Below, piece by piece: positions 17,986-26,745 of a DNA stretch of 64,000 nt. The first letter of the stretch is position 1. Every line of letters starts with the position of its first letter. The stretch covers positions 186,001 to 250,000 of the forward strand of contig NZ_MTQO01000054.1 in NCBI RefSeq assembly GCF_001984155.1. Reading direction: 5' to 3'. A program made the translations under genes and the position numbers. Source of the DNA: Actinosynnema sp. ALI-1.44 (lineage in GTDB: Bacteria; Actinomycetota; Actinomycetes; Mycobacteriales; Pseudonocardiaceae). The notes beneath the pieces are model-generated. The model worked only from the letters and a program-made list of their open reading frames with translations. It did no database searches and had not been told where the DNA came from.

Positions 17986-18204
17986 CTAGGTGGCCGGGCG
18001 GTAGTCGTCGCGTTGCCATTCGATTGCTTTGACGCCGGGCACGGCCATCAGGGCGTCGACCGCGTCGGTGGCGATCGAACCTGTGACCGTGCCGAGCGCT
18101 TCGAACACCTCGTCGACCGCCAGCCCTGCCCGGCGTAGGTCGGCGACGATCCGGGGCACGTCGGTCATGCTGTCGTCCGCGATGGAGACCATGATCTTGG
18201 GCAC
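17986..18204 (-). CDS. Stand-alone subtilisin propeptide-like (inhibitor I9-like) protein
   Basis: This 72-residue protein starts at GTG 18204, five bases after a perfect AAGGAGG. It reads as one small alpha/beta domain: PKIMVSIADDS, then a helix DVPRIVADLRRAGL, then VFEALGTVTGSI, then AVPGVKAIEWQRD. This matches the pattern of subtilisin prodomains and I9 inhibitors (helix, GxVTGxI turn, VPGVxAxE strand). It is the gene immediately downstream of a subtilase on the same strand. I infer that it chaperones or inhibits that protease. It has no signal peptide, like the protease. Confidence 0.6.
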   Translation of the reverse strand: MPKIMVSIADDSMTDVPRIVADLRRAGLAVDEVFEALGTVTGSIATDAVDALMAVPGVKAIEWQRDDYRPAT

Positions 18205-18232
18205 GTCAGCCTCCTTGGAGTAGGAGGCTGAC
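18205..18232 (-). promoter_or_regulatory. Hairpin that masks the ribosome binding site of the I9-like gene
   Basis: gtcagcctcc (18205-18214) and ggaggctgac (18223-18232) form a perfect 10-bp stem with an 8-base loop. It fills the gap between the subtilase stop (18239) and the GTG at 18204. In the transcript the 3' arm carries most of the AAGGAGG Shine-Dalgarno, so the stem would hide it unless ribosomes finishing the protease open it. It may also act as an attenuator. Confidence 0.6.
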
Positions 18233-18238
18233 GCTAGC

Positions 18239-19423
18239 TCATGGAGCTTGCACGAGCCCCGCGCCGACATCCGTGGACGGCAGCTTGATGCGGGTCGCGG
18301 ACTGGACCAGACGTGCCCACAGCTCCCAGGACTTGGCTTGGTACTGGGCCGCGACGAGCGCGGCGATGCCCGCGACGTGCGGTGTCGCCATGCTGGTGCC
18401 GCGCAGGCGTTTGTGCTCCGCGCCTGGCCAGCTCGAGTAGACGTTCTCGCCGGGCGCGACGATGTCCACCTGCCCGATGGCGTCCACCGTGCCGCAGGAG
18501 AAGTCGGCGACCGCGCCTGCCTCGTTCACCGCACCGACCGCCATGATCGACGGGCAGTTGGCCGGGTGACCGACCGACGCGATGTGACCCGCCCCGCGCG
18601 AGCTTTCGTTGCCCGCCGCGGCGATGATCAACGTGCCGAGGTCCATGGCACGCTTGGCCGCCTGCTCGAACACCGTCGAATAGGGCGTGCCCGGTTGGGT
18701 CGCCGCGCCGAGGGACATCGACACCACCGAGCACCCGTTGGCGATCGCCCACGAGATCCCGGCCAGGATGCCGCCGTCGGAACCCGAGCCGCTGTTGCTC
18801 AGGACCTTGCCCGCGTAGATGTCCGCGTTGAACGCGACACCGTAGCCAGGACCGGCTGACGGTTTGCGAGGACCGCACGCGGTGCCTATGCAGTGCGTGC
18901 CGTGTCCGTGGCCGTCCTGCACGTCCTCGCCCTTGATGAACGAGTTCGTTGTGACGTTGCGCCCGGCGAAGTCCGGGTGCTTGACGTCGAAACCGGTGTC
19001 GAGCACCGCGACACGCACGCCTGTCGCGTCCACGGCACACGTCGACGCACGGATCGCTTGCAGGCCCCAGGTGAACGCGCTCTCGTCCGCTGTCGTGACC
19101 GGCTCGGCCGGGGCTTCCGCCGTGATCGCGTGCACCACCCGCTCGGCCTCGACGACCGAGATCGGACCGGGCTCGGCCGCGGCCACCGCGAGTCGACTGG
19201 CCTGGTCCTCGGCCGCCGTCACCACCGCGACACCGAGTTCGTGCAGGATCAGGCCGTCCGCCTCGTCGAACACCGACGGCGCCGCCGCGCCCGCGAAGTC
19301 GGCGGTGCTGGCCATCCGCAGCCCGGCGACCCGCGACATCGCCCGTGCGCCCGCCGCCACCGCGTCGTCTTCGAGCAGGACCAGATAACGGCCGGTCAGA
19401 CCAGCGTCTTGTGGACTTGTCAT
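18239..19423 (-). CDS. S8 family subtilisin-like serine protease without signal peptide
   Basis: The 394-residue protein has the full subtilase triad: D142 in VAVLDTGFD, H174 in GHGHGTHC and S344 in GTSMATPHVAG. The oxyanion N272 is in AAAGNES. Residues 1 to about 115 form a prodomain-like region (YLVLLEDDAV, PISVVEAERVVHAI), but there is no Sec or Tat signal. It is therefore either intracellular or exported by another route. GAGGGGG precedes the ATG. It is divergent from xerC across about 210 bases and upstream of the small propeptide-like gene. Confidence 0.9.
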   Translation of the reverse strand: MTSPQDAGLTGRYLVLLEDDAVAAGARAMSRVAGLRMASTADFAGAAAPSVFDEADGLILHELGVAVVTAAEDQASRLAVAAAEPGPISVVEAERVVHAITAEAPAEPVTTADESAFTWGLQAIRASTCAVDATGVRVAVLDTGFDVKHPDFAGRNVTTNSFIKGEDVQDGHGHGTHCIGTACGPRKPSAGPGYGVAFNADIYAGKVLSNSGSGSDGGILAGISWAIANGCSVVSMSLGAATQPGTPYSTVFEQAAKRAMDLGTLIIAAAGNESSRGAGHIASVGHPANCPSIMAVGAVNEAGAVADFSCGTVDAIGQVDIVAPGENVYSSWPGAEHKRLRGTSMATPHVAGIAALVAAQYQAKSWELWARLVQSATRIKLPSTDVGAGLVQAP

Positions 19424-19637
19424 ACGTCCCCCTCTTCTTTTCCGCCCCCAGGCTTAAGCAGGATCGGGACGATCAAGGCGGACGTAACGGGCAGCGGGTT
19501 GCTCCTTTCGGGCTATTTATCCGCGCGGACGGCCCAATTCCGCACCAGTGGTGCCAGTGGTGGTCCTGTGGGTGAACAACACGCCCGGACCAGGCCGGTG
19601 CTTGACCTGGCAGCGGTCGTCGCGCAGCTTGAACGCT

Positions 19638-20618
19638 GTGTCGTCGACTGCCCGCCGCCGGGTCGACCTGCTGAAGGTTCGAACGGAACTGCCACCGCCC
19701 GATCAGCTGACGGTGGAGGCCTACGAACGCCATCTCAGGGCCGAGCGCGGGCTTTCCCCGCACACCGTCCGCGCCTACGTCGGCGATGTGGTGTCCCTGC
19801 TCGGGTACGTCCGTGGGCTTGATGTCATCGGATCGGGATCGCCACAGGCGCAAGGAAATCTCGACCTGGCCGGGATCAGGGCGTGGCTCGCGGCGCAGCG
19901 GTCGGCCGGTACCGGCCGGACGACGCTGGCGCGGCGTTCGGCGGCGGCCCGGACCTTCTCGGCGTGGGCGCACCGAAGGGGTCACCTGGACTCCGATCCC
20001 GGTGCGCGGCTCGTCGCGCCACGGCCGCATCGTGCTCTTCCTTCGGTGCTGCGCCAGGATCAGGCCGACGAGCTGATGCGGGCGTCGCAATCCGGCGCGG
20101 CCGAACGGGATGCCGTCGCAATGCGGGATCACGTGATCGTCGAGCTGTTGTACGCCACCGGGATCCGGGTCTCCGAGCTGTGCGGTCTCGATGTCGGCGA
20201 CGTGGACATGGATCTCCGTGTGGTGCGGGTGATCGGCAAGGGCGACAAGGAAAGGACCGTTCCTTTCGGGACGCCCGCGCATCGCGCCGTCCAGGACTGG
20301 CTGACGGACGGGCGGCCGGAGTTGGCCGCGGAGCACTCACCACCCGCCCTGCTGATCGGTGTTCGAGGTGGACGGCTGCAGCCGAGCAGCGTGCGTCGGA
20401 TCGTCCATGACGCCCTCAAAGCGGTCCCGGGGGCGCCCGATCTGGGTCCGCACGGGCTGCGCCACACGGCGGCGACCCATCTGCTCGAAGGCGGGGCGGA
20501 CCTCCGTAGCGTGCAGGAGCTGCTCGGGCACGCCACCTTGGCGACGACTCAGTTGTATACACACGTGACAGTCGAGCGGCTGCGTGCCGTGCACGATCAG
20601 GCTCATCCCAGGTCGTAG
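19638..20618 (+). CDS. xerC: Tyrosine recombinase XerC
   Basis: XerC resolves chromosome dimers at dif together with XerD. The protein has the SAM-like N-terminal domain ([19 protein letters not shown]) and the catalytic residues R in [12 protein letters not shown] in [11 protein letters not shown], HxxR in [10 protein letters not shown] in [11 protein letters not shown] and Tyr in LYTHVT. The position between dprA and whiG is that of xerC in actinobacteria, so this is a housekeeping recombinase, not a phage integrase. The start is uncertain; GTG 19638 gives 326 residues. The upstream 200 bases are shared with the divergent protease. Confidence 0.92.
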   Translation: MSSTARRRVDLLKVRTELPPPDQLTVEAYERHLRAERGLSPHTVRAYVGDVVSLLGYVRGLDVIGSGSPQAQGNLDLAGIRAWLAAQRSAGTGRTTLARRSAAARTFSAWAHRRGHLDSDPGARLVAPRPHRALPSVLRQDQADELMRASQSGAAERDAVAMRDHVIVELLYATGIRVSELCGLDVGDVDMDLRVVRVIGKGDKERTVPFGTPAHRAVQDWLTDGRPELAAEHSPPALLIGVRGGRLQPSSVRRIVHDALKAVPGAPDLGPHGLRHTAATHLLEGGADLRSVQELLGHATLATTQLYTHVTVERLRAVHDQAHPRS

Positions 20619-20718
20619 CGGTATACGTGTGCCGGATATCGGGACTGTGCGACTCGCCGTGACAATTTGAGCGCACTAGGGGGCGAGATGGGCACGGAAA
20701 GCTCCTAAGCTGGACGGC

Positions 20719-21678
20719 ATGGCGCGCGGCTCCAGGCTGGATCAGGTCACCCCCGATCCAACGAGATCGGACAACACGGGGAGAGGTTCTCGCACTGTGG
20801 CCGTACCCGAGCCTGATTCCGAGCTGGCGAAGCCTGGCAGCAACGGACGTGCCAGGACGCCGTACGGAATCGGCCAGCCCAACGGTGTCCTGCCTGGTGA
20901 CCACCGCACAGCGGACGACGTCGAGGCCGGCATCGTCGCGTTGTGGACCGAGTACGGCAAGGAGCGTGACCAGCCGCTGCGGGATCGGCTCGTGCTGCAC
21001 TACGCGCCGCTGGTCAAGTACGTCGCCGGCCGCGTCGGTACCGGCCTGCCCGCGCACGTCGACGTCGGCGACCTGATCCAGTCCGGCATCTTCGGGCTGG
21101 TCGACGCGATCGAGAAGTTCGAGCCGGAGCGCGGCCTGAAGTTCGAGACCTACGCGATGCAACGCATCCGCGGCGCGATCCTCGACGACCTGCGCCAACA
21201 GGACTGGGTCCCGCGTTCGGTGCGCGGCAGGGCGCGTGAGGTGGAGCGGGCGCTCGAGCGCCTCGGCGCCAAGTTGCAGCGCCAGCCGACCGATCCGGAA
21301 CTCGCGGCGGAGCTCGACATCAGCGTGAAGGATCTGCACGAGCTCTACGCCCAACTGCAGCTGACCAGCGTCGTCGCGCTGGACGAGCTCGTCGCCGCAG
21401 GTCGCGGCACGGCGTCGCTCGCCGAGACACTGCCGGACGAGGGCGCCGAGGATCCGGTGGCGACCCTGGTCGACCTGGACAACCGCAGGCAGCTGGCCGG
21501 TGCGATCGAGCAGCTCGCCGAGCGCGACCGGATCGTGGTCACCTTGTACTACTTCGAGAACCTGACCCTCGCCGAGATCGGCAAGGTTCTCGGCGTGACC
21601 GAGTCCCGCGTCTGCCAGCTGCACACTCGTGCGGTGCTGCGACTGCGGGCGAAACTGGTCGAACAGTCCGACGCCTGA
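20719..21678 (+). CDS. whiG: RNA polymerase sigma factor of the FliA/WhiG family
   Basis: The 319-residue protein has sigma regions 2 (LVKYVAGRVGTGLP, GIFGLVDAIEKFEPERGLKF), 3 (WVPRSVRGRAREVERA) and 4 (NLTLAEIGKVLGVTESRV.QLHTRA). In Streptomyces WhiG commits aerial hyphae to sporulation, and its gene lies upstream of rpsB as here. The first ATG at 20719 gives a long disordered N-terminus of about 70 residues. A GTG at 20797 after GGGAGAGG would remove 26 residues and is a reasonable alternative. Its presence suggests a filamentous, sporulating organism. Confidence 0.9.
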   Translation: MARGSRLDQVTPDPTRSDNTGRGSRTVAVPEPDSELAKPGSNGRARTPYGIGQPNGVLPGDHRTADDVEAGIVALWTEYGKERDQPLRDRLVLHYAPLVKYVAGRVGTGLPAHVDVGDLIQSGIFGLVDAIEKFEPERGLKFETYAMQRIRGAILDDLRQQDWVPRSVRGRAREVERALERLGAKLQRQPTDPELAAELDISVKDLHELYAQLQLTSVVALDELVAAGRGTASLAETLPDEGAEDPVATLVDLDNRRQLAGAIEQLAERDRIVVTLYYFENLTLAEIGKVLGVTESRVCQLHTRAVLRLRAKLVEQSDA

Positions 21679-21710
21679 GCGGCCTCCCGGTCCGCCCTGA
21701 GTCAACACCG

Positions 21711-21728
21711 GCTGCAGGAAGCTGCAGC
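21711..21728 (+). terminator. Small hairpin after whiG
   Basis: gctgcag and ctgcagc form a 7-bp stem around gaag, about 33 bases after the whiG stop. It is a plausible terminator, weak because there is no U-tract. Confidence 0.35.
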
Positions 21729-21770
21729 TAGATCATCAATCCGGAGGACGTGCATCTCCGTCGTCGAGTT

Positions 21771-21788
21771 TGACTGAAAATTTGGTCA
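21771..21788. promoter_or_regulatory. Imperfect palindrome upstream of the deiminase gene
   Basis: tgactgaaaatttggtca is an 18-bp near-palindrome with outer arms tgac/gtca and inner gaaa/attt. It lies 35 bases before the deiminase start. A TetR-type regulator is encoded in the same unit, so this is a candidate operator. The AT-rich centre could also hold a -10 element. Confidence 0.3.
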
Positions 21789-21823
21789 GGGATTACCGTG
21801 AAGCCGTCCGCAGGAGGGACGCG

Positions 21824-22954
21824 ATGAGACGGCGGCGGTTCTTGCAGGCCAGCTTGATGACGATGAGCGGCCTCGCGCTGGCTGCTTGTGACGACCCGGC
21901 GCCAGCGTCGGCGCCGGTGGAAGGGACGTCCATGACCCCGGCTGAGGCGACGCGCTCATGGCTGATGCCAGAGGAGGGCCAGCCGCACAAGCGCACCTGG
22001 ATGGCCTTCGGCGCGAGCGAGAAGATCTGGGGCGCACGCCTGCTGCTGCGGGTGCGGCAGAACCTGGCGACGATCGCCACCACCATCGCCCGATACGAGC
22101 CGGTGTCGATGCTGGTGCGGCCAAGTGAGGTCGACCTGGCGCGGGGACTGGTCGGCCCGGGTGTCGAGTTGGTCGCCGTCGAGGTGGACGACCTGTGGAT
22201 ACGCGACACCGGCTTGGTGTTCGTGAAGAGTGGCGGCGACCGAGCCGGCGTGGACTTCAACTTCAACGGCTGGGGTGGCAAACAGGAGCACGGGCACGAC
22301 GCCGGAGTGGCGCGGTTCGTGGCCGGTCGTGCCGCGGTGGAGACCGTCCGTACCGATCTTGTGATGGAAGGCGGCGGCCTTGAGGTCGACGGCGAAGGCA
22401 CCGCCATCATCACCGAGTCCTGCGTGCTCAACAGCAACCGCAACCGTCACCGGACGAAAGCCGATGTCGAGTCCGCACTCGCGCGTCTGCTCGGCATCAA
22501 GAAGGTGATCTGGTTGCCGGGGATCGCCGGGAAGGACATCACGGACGGTCACACGGACTTCTACGCCCGCTTCGCCGGACCGGGTGTGGTGGTCGCGGGA
22601 CTGGACAACGACACGGACGGCTTCGACTACGAGGTCACCCGCCGTCACCTGGAGATCCTGCGCGCCGCGACCGATGCGAAAGGCCGCAAGCTGCGGGTCG
22701 AGACCCTGGAGGCGCCGACGACCCTGCGTGCCAAGGACACGGGCAAGGACTTCGCGGCGGGTTACATCAACTTCTATGTCTGCAATGGAGCCGTGATCGC
22801 ACCGGAGTTCGGCGATCCGACCGCGGACCCGGCCACCCAGGCCACACTGGCACGGCTGTTCCCCGGACGGGAGGTGGTGCAGATCGACATCGACGCCATC
22901 GCGGCGGGCGGTGGTGGTATCCACTGCACGACCCAACAAGAGCCCGCCGCGTGA
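21824..22954 (+). CDS. Exported agmatine deiminase/peptidyl-arginine deiminase family protein
   Basis: The guanidino-group hydrolase core is complete. It has DDLWIRDTGLVFV, the EGGGLEV block, DGHTDFYARF and the catalytic cysteine in GGGGIHCTTQQ. Agmatine deiminase makes N-carbamoylputrescine and ammonia from agmatine. Unusually, the N-terminus is a twin-arginine plus lipoprotein-like signal (RRRRFLQAS, then LALAAC), so the protein should be exported and anchored. The ATG at 21824 sits six bases after AGGAGG. A TetR gene follows 25 bases later. The true substrate outside the cell could be agmatine, arginine or peptidyl-arginine. Confidence 0.85.
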   Translation: MRRRRFLQASLMTMSGLALAACDDPAPASAPVEGTSMTPAEATRSWLMPEEGQPHKRTWMAFGASEKIWGARLLLRVRQNLATIATTIARYEPVSMLVRPSEVDLARGLVGPGVELVAVEVDDLWIRDTGLVFVKSGGDRAGVDFNFNGWGGKQEHGHDAGVARFVAGRAAVETVRTDLVMEGGGLEVDGEGTAIITESCVLNSNRNRHRTKADVESALARLLGIKKVIWLPGIAGKDITDGHTDFYARFAGPGVVVAGLDNDTDGFDYEVTRRHLEILRAATDAKGRKLRVETLEAPTTLRAKDTGKDFAAGYINFYVCNGAVIAPEFGDPTADPATQATLARLFPGREVVQIDIDAIAAGGGGIHCTTQQEPAA

Positions 22955-22978
22955 ATATCGCCGTGTGAGTATCGCCGC

Positions 22979-23575
22979 GTGAATCGAGGTGCCGTGTCGG
23001 AGCGTCGAACCCAGATACTGCAAGCCGCCGTCCGCGTCATAGCCGAGGACGGTGTTCGCGGCCTGCGGATCGAGAAGCTCGCCGCGGCGGCGGGCGTGTC
23101 CACCGCCCTGATCTACTACCACTTCAAAGACCGGTCAGGGGTGCTGCACGCCGCGCTCGAGCACATCAACCGCCGTGCCGAGAACTACACAGGACCAGCA
23201 CCTGCCACGGACAGCGACCCACGCACCCGACTCGAACAGATGCTGCTGCTCGAACTCCAGGACATCGACAACGTCCGGGAGAACAGCATCGCCTGGGGCG
23301 AACTGCGCGCCAGCGCGGTGTTCAACCACGACTTACGCGAAACCCTGCACGCCACAACACGTGCGTGGAACGCGGACGTCGAAACGCTCATCAGCGAAGC
23401 CAAAGCCAACGGCAGCATCACCACCGACATCGACCCGGCCCTCACTGCCGAACACCTCACCGCCCTCGTCGAAGGACTCAGCGAACGCTGGCACAGCGGT
23501 TCGATCACCTTCGACCGCGCCCGTGCCGTATTGACTGGAGCCTTCGCTGTTCACTTCGGCCGCGACGCGAGGTGA
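22979..23575 (+). CDS. TetR family transcriptional regulator
   Basis: The 198-residue protein has an N-terminal TetR helix-turn-helix (RRTQILQAAVRVIAEDG, IEKLAAAAGVSTALIYYHF). An all-helical ligand-binding domain follows, ending ITFDRARAVLTGAF. The C-terminal part resembles BetI/YcdC-type regulators of polyamine and choline genes. Co-orientation with the deiminase gene suggests it controls that gene. The GTG at 22979 lies in a short imperfect repeat (gtgaatatcgccg, gtgagtatcgccg); a GTG at 22994 is also possible. Confidence 0.85.
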   Translation: MNRGAVSERRTQILQAAVRVIAEDGVRGLRIEKLAAAAGVSTALIYYHFKDRSGVLHAALEHINRRAENYTGPAPATDSDPRTRLEQMLLLELQDIDNVRENSIAWGELRASAVFNHDLRETLHATTRAWNADVETLISEAKANGSITTDIDPALTAEHLTALVEGLSERWHSGSITFDRARAVLTGAFAVHFGRDAR

Positions 23576-23641
23576 GCAGCGGAGTTGATCGCTGCGGGCA
23601 GCGACCCTGGCCCCTCGCGCGGCGGCATCGGCGTTGGGTGG

Positions 23642-24012
23642 CTACTTCCAGGCTCGGAGGGCCTGGTCAGGCGGTCTGCGTGACTTCGGCCCAGGCGGGC
23701 GAGGTGCAGACCAGTGCCGCGCGGGAACTGAGCCCCACCTCACTGGCGTCAGTGTCTCCACGACGGCCGACTTGACCAGGGCCTCTCCCACAGCGCCTCC
23801 ACCGAAGCCTCGACGCGATCGCCCGCTCCCCTGCGACTCGGCGAACGCGAACGCGCCCATCTCGACCGACTCGCTAACACGACCCGCCGCACACACCCCG
23901 GGCACGCGGCCCCGGCCAGAACACCTCGCCGACGATGGCCGACGCGTTGGGCAGTACGAAACCCTGCTCGCTGCGGGCCCATCCGGTGATGAGTTCGAGC
24001 AGACGCGGGGGC
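23642..24012 (-). pseudogene. Degraded gene remnant, possibly the C-terminal part of a Fic-family protein
   Basis: The 437 bases between the TetR and M23 genes have no intact gene. The minus strand near 23880-24010 encodes ELITGWARSEQGFVLPN followed by SAIVGEVFW. That resembles the C-terminal linker and winged-helix region of actinobacterial Fic proteins. A stop follows, and another frame continues with GGAVGEALVKSAVVETLTPV, which could be the last helix and wing. The frames are broken, and no FIC active-site motif is present. The family call rests on remembered pattern only and is weak. Confidence 0.3.
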
Positions 24013-24549
24013 TCAACTGGTGATCGGGGCTAACCGCATGCCGGTGCCTGCCGCGGGTGTCGACGGCAGGAGTCGAACGCGTCCTCTGGACAGCAGTCGC
24101 ATCGGATCGAGGTAGATCGCGCCGCGTCGGGCTCCCCAGTGCAGGCAGGGCGTGGGGCAGTGGCCCGCCACCAGGTGGCCGATGACGTCGCCCCGGCGGA
24201 CGTGCTGGTCGCGGGCGACCGTGGGGGCGACTGGTTCATACGTCGTCCGCAGACCGCCGGGGTGTTGCAGCGAGACCAGTGGCCGGTCGACCACCACGCC
24301 CGCGTGGATCACGCGCCCGTCGCCCGCGGCCAGCACCGGGTGGTCGACAGCGGCCGTGAGGTCCGCGCCGCGGTGGCCCGGGCCGTATGGCGTCGCTGGT
24401 GGGATGAACGGGCGGACGAGCGGGTGAGGTGGGGCGAGTGGCCAGGAAAAATATGGCCGGATTCGCGCGGCCGGTGGTGCCGCGGCCGATGCGGGGAAGG
24501 CGCTGACCAGGATGACGATCAGGGCTGTGAGCTGGGCGAATGTGCGCAT
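24013..24549 (-). CDS. M23-type peptidase (LytM/lysostaphin fold), secreted
   Basis: The 178-residue protein starts at ATG 24549 with a Sec signal peptide (MRTFAQLTALIVILVSAFPA, cleavage after ASA). The M23 zinc ligands are visible as HRGADL and, near the end, CLHWGARR. It probably cleaves peptidoglycan cross-links or acts as an amidase activator. An M23 gene upstream of and divergent from rpsB is a typical actinobacterial arrangement. Two cysteines flank the last motif (HCPTPCLHWG) and may form a disulphide outside the cell. Confidence 0.88.
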   Translation of the reverse strand: MRTFAQLTALIVILVSAFPASAAAPPAARIRPYFSWPLAPPHPLVRPFIPPATPYGPGHRGADLTAAVDHPVLAAGDGRVIHAGVVVDRPLVSLQHPGGLRTTYEPVAPTVARDQHVRRGDVIGHLVAGHCPTPCLHWGARRGAIYLDPMRLLSRGRVRLLPSTPAAGTGMRLAPITS

Positions 24550-24852
24550 GTGTCCAGGGTGTCGGGCACTGGATCGGGCCGCCACCCTGCGTTGATCAAG
24601 GTGTGGACAGTCCGCTGGCTGTGGACAACTCGCGTTCGAAGGGGTAGAGCGGTTAATGGTTTGTCGGTTCGGCGGCGTACACTGCTCACGCGGCCCGTGT
24701 CTTCACGGGGCGACTTCGCGTGCCAGTACTACCGGCCCATCCGGCCGGTGACGACGCCCGTCGGTCCCACCTCGGTATCCATCGAGTCGGGTGCGGGCGC
24801 CGGTACTGCCACCAGGGCGGCAGACCACCCGGTGTGCCGCGAGAACCGACTA

Positions 24853-24882
24853 GCGTGCCGGCCTTCCCACAGACCGGCATGC
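24853..24882 (+). promoter_or_regulatory. Leader hairpin just upstream of rpsB
   Basis: gcgtgccgg and ccggcatgc pair over nine positions with one G-U, ending 9 bases before the GAGGTG Shine-Dalgarno of rpsB. The gap between the M23 and rpsB genes is about 360 bases and holds no gene. It contains the rpsB promoter and leader, with a possible tacact -10 near 24675. The hairpin could be an autoregulatory S2 site. Confidence 0.3.
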
Positions 24883-24908
24883 CCGACAGAAGAGGTGCGA
24901 ATCCGGCC

Positions 24909-25742
24909 ATGGCCGTCGTCACCATGAGGCAGTTGCTCGATTCCGGCGTGCACTTCGGGCACCAGACCCGCCGCTGGAACCCGAAGATGAAGCGCTTCAT
25001 CTTCACCGAGCGCAACGGCATCTACATCATCGACCTGCAGCAGACGCTGACCTACATCGACCGCGCGTACGAGTTCGTCAAGGAGACGGTCGCGCACGGT
25101 GGTTCGATCCTGTTCGTCGGCACCAAGAAGCAGGCACAGGAAGCGATCGCGGAGCAGGCGCTGCGTGTCGGCATGCCCTTCGTGAACCAGCGTTGGCTCG
25201 GCGGCATGCTGACCAACTTCTCCACCGTGCACAAGCGCCTCCAGCGGCTCAAGGAGCTGGAGTCGATGGAGCAGACCGGCGGCTTCCAGGGTCTCACCAA
25301 GAAGGAGATCCTGATGCTGACCCGGGAGAAGGACAAGCTGGAGCGCACCCTCGGCGGTATCCGCGACATGTCCAAGGTGCCGAGCGCCGTCTGGATCGTG
25401 GACACCAAGAAGGAGCACATCGCCGTCGGCGAGGCCCGCAAGCTCAACATCCCGGTCGTGGCCATCCTCGACACCAACTGCGACCCGGACGAGGTCGACT
25501 ACCCGATCCCGGGCAACGACGACGCAATCCGGTCGGCCGCGCTGCTGACCCGCGTCGTGGCCGAGGCCGCCGCCGCGGGCCTGATCGCCCGCTCCGGCCG
25601 CAACGGTGCCGCAGCCGAGGGCGAGGACAAGCCGGAGCCGGGCGCTGCCGCCGAGCCGCTGCCCGAGTGGGAGCGCGACCTGCTGGTCAGCGCGACCGCC
25701 GACGCCGCCGCCAGTGAAGCCCCGGCCCAGACCGAATCCTGA
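24909..25742 (+). CDS. rpsB: 30S ribosomal protein S2
   Basis: The 277-residue protein is S2 throughout. It shows [53 protein letters not shown] and [19 protein letters not shown]. The acidic, alanine-rich C-terminal tail is typical of actinobacteria. GAGGTG precedes the ATG by 11 bases. It heads the rpsB-tsf-pyrH-frr-cdsA run. Confidence 0.97.
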   Translation: MAVVTMRQLLDSGVHFGHQTRRWNPKMKRFIFTERNGIYIIDLQQTLTYIDRAYEFVKETVAHGGSILFVGTKKQAQEAIAEQALRVGMPFVNQRWLGGMLTNFSTVHKRLQRLKELESMEQTGGFQGLTKKEILMLTREKDKLERTLGGIRDMSKVPSAVWIVDTKKEHIAVGEARKLNIPVVAILDTNCDPDEVDYPIPGNDDAIRSAALLTRVVAEAAAAGLIARSGRNGAAAEGEDKPEPGAAAEPLPEWERDLLVSATADAAASEAPAQTES

Positions 25743-25820
25743 CGAAGCTCCGCACACGGTGCCCGTTCCCGCACACGAGGGGAGCGGGCACCACCCCGAA
25801 CAAGGACGGATAAACGCACG

Positions 25821-26636
25821 ATGGCGAACTACACCGCCGCGGACGTCGCGCGGCTGCGTAAGCTCACCGGCGCCGCAATGATGGACTGCAAGAAGGCTCT
25901 CGAGGAGTCCGGCGGCGACTTCGACAAGGCCGTCGAGTTCCTGCGCATCAAGGGTGCGAAGGACGTCGGCAAGCGCGCCGAGCGCGCCACCGCGAACGGC
26001 CTGGTCGTCGCGGACGGCGGCGTCATGGTCGAGCTGCGTTGCGAGACGGACTTCGTCGCGAAGAACACCGAGTTCCAGGAGCTGGCCAACAACATCCTGG
26101 CCGTCGCGAAGGCCACCAAGCCCGCCGACGTCGAGGTGCTGAAGGCCGCCGACCTCAACGGCCAGAGCGTGGCCGACGCCGTGCAGGCCCTGTCGGCCAA
26201 GATCGGCGAGAAGCTGGAGCTGGCCAAGGTCGTCGTGCTCGACGGCCCGGTCGCGATCTACCTGCACAAGCGCTCCGCCGACCTGCCGCCGGCCGTTGGC
26301 GTCCTCGTCGAGTACACGGGTGACAACGCGGAGGCCGCTCGCGGTGCCGCGATGCAGGTCGCCGCGCTGAAGGCCAAGTGGGTCACCCGGGACGAGGTGC
26401 CCGAGGACCTGGTCGCCCACGAGCGCCGGATCGCCGAGGAGACCGCGCGCGAGGAGGGCAAGCCCGACGCGGCGCTGCCCAAGATCGTCGAGGGCCGGGT
26501 GAACGGCTTCTTCAAGGACGTCGTGCTGCTCGACCAGCCGTCGGTCACCGACTCGAAGAAGACCGTCAAGGCGCTGCTGGACGAGGCAGGCGTGACGGTC
26601 ACCCGCTTCGCCCGCTTCGAGGTCGGCCAGGCCTGA
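25821..26636 (+). CDS. tsf: Elongation factor Ts
   Basis: EF-Ts recharges EF-Tu with GTP. The 271-residue protein has the UBA-like N-terminus ([21 protein letters not shown]), the TDFV motif in CETDFVAKN, and the C-terminal dimerisation region. It lies 78 bases downstream of rpsB, with GGACGG before the ATG. A palindrome begins at its stop codon. Confidence 0.97.
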   Translation: MANYTAADVARLRKLTGAAMMDCKKALEESGGDFDKAVEFLRIKGAKDVGKRAERATANGLVVADGGVMVELRCETDFVAKNTEFQELANNILAVAKATKPADVEVLKAADLNGQSVADAVQALSAKIGEKLELAKVVVLDGPVAIYLHKRSADLPPAVGVLVEYTGDNAEAARGAAMQVAALKAKWVTRDEVPEDLVAHERRIAEETAREEGKPDAALPKIVEGRVNGFFKDVVLLDQPSVTDSKKTVKALLDEAGVTVTRFARFEVGQA

Positions 26637-26651
26637 CCCGAAATTTCGGGT
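26636..26651 (+). terminator. Perfect palindrome at the end of tsf
   Basis: acccgaaatttcgggt is a 16-bp perfect palindrome whose first base is the last base of the tsf stop. It can fold as a six-base stem with an aatt loop and may partly terminate or attenuate rpsB-tsf transcripts before pyrH. Confidence 0.5.
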
Positions 26652-26745
26652 TCAACGGGCGATGACAGCATGGGCGGGGTCGCGGGCGCGTCGAAAACCG
26701 ACGCTCGCGGCCCCGCCCGTCGCATGCAACGCCGCAGGAGGAGAT

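Noticed and set aside
19638-20618. Tyrosine recombinase as a phage or island integrase
   Set aside because: Its place beside whiG and rpsB is that of the housekeeping xerC, and no attachment sites or phage genes are nearby.
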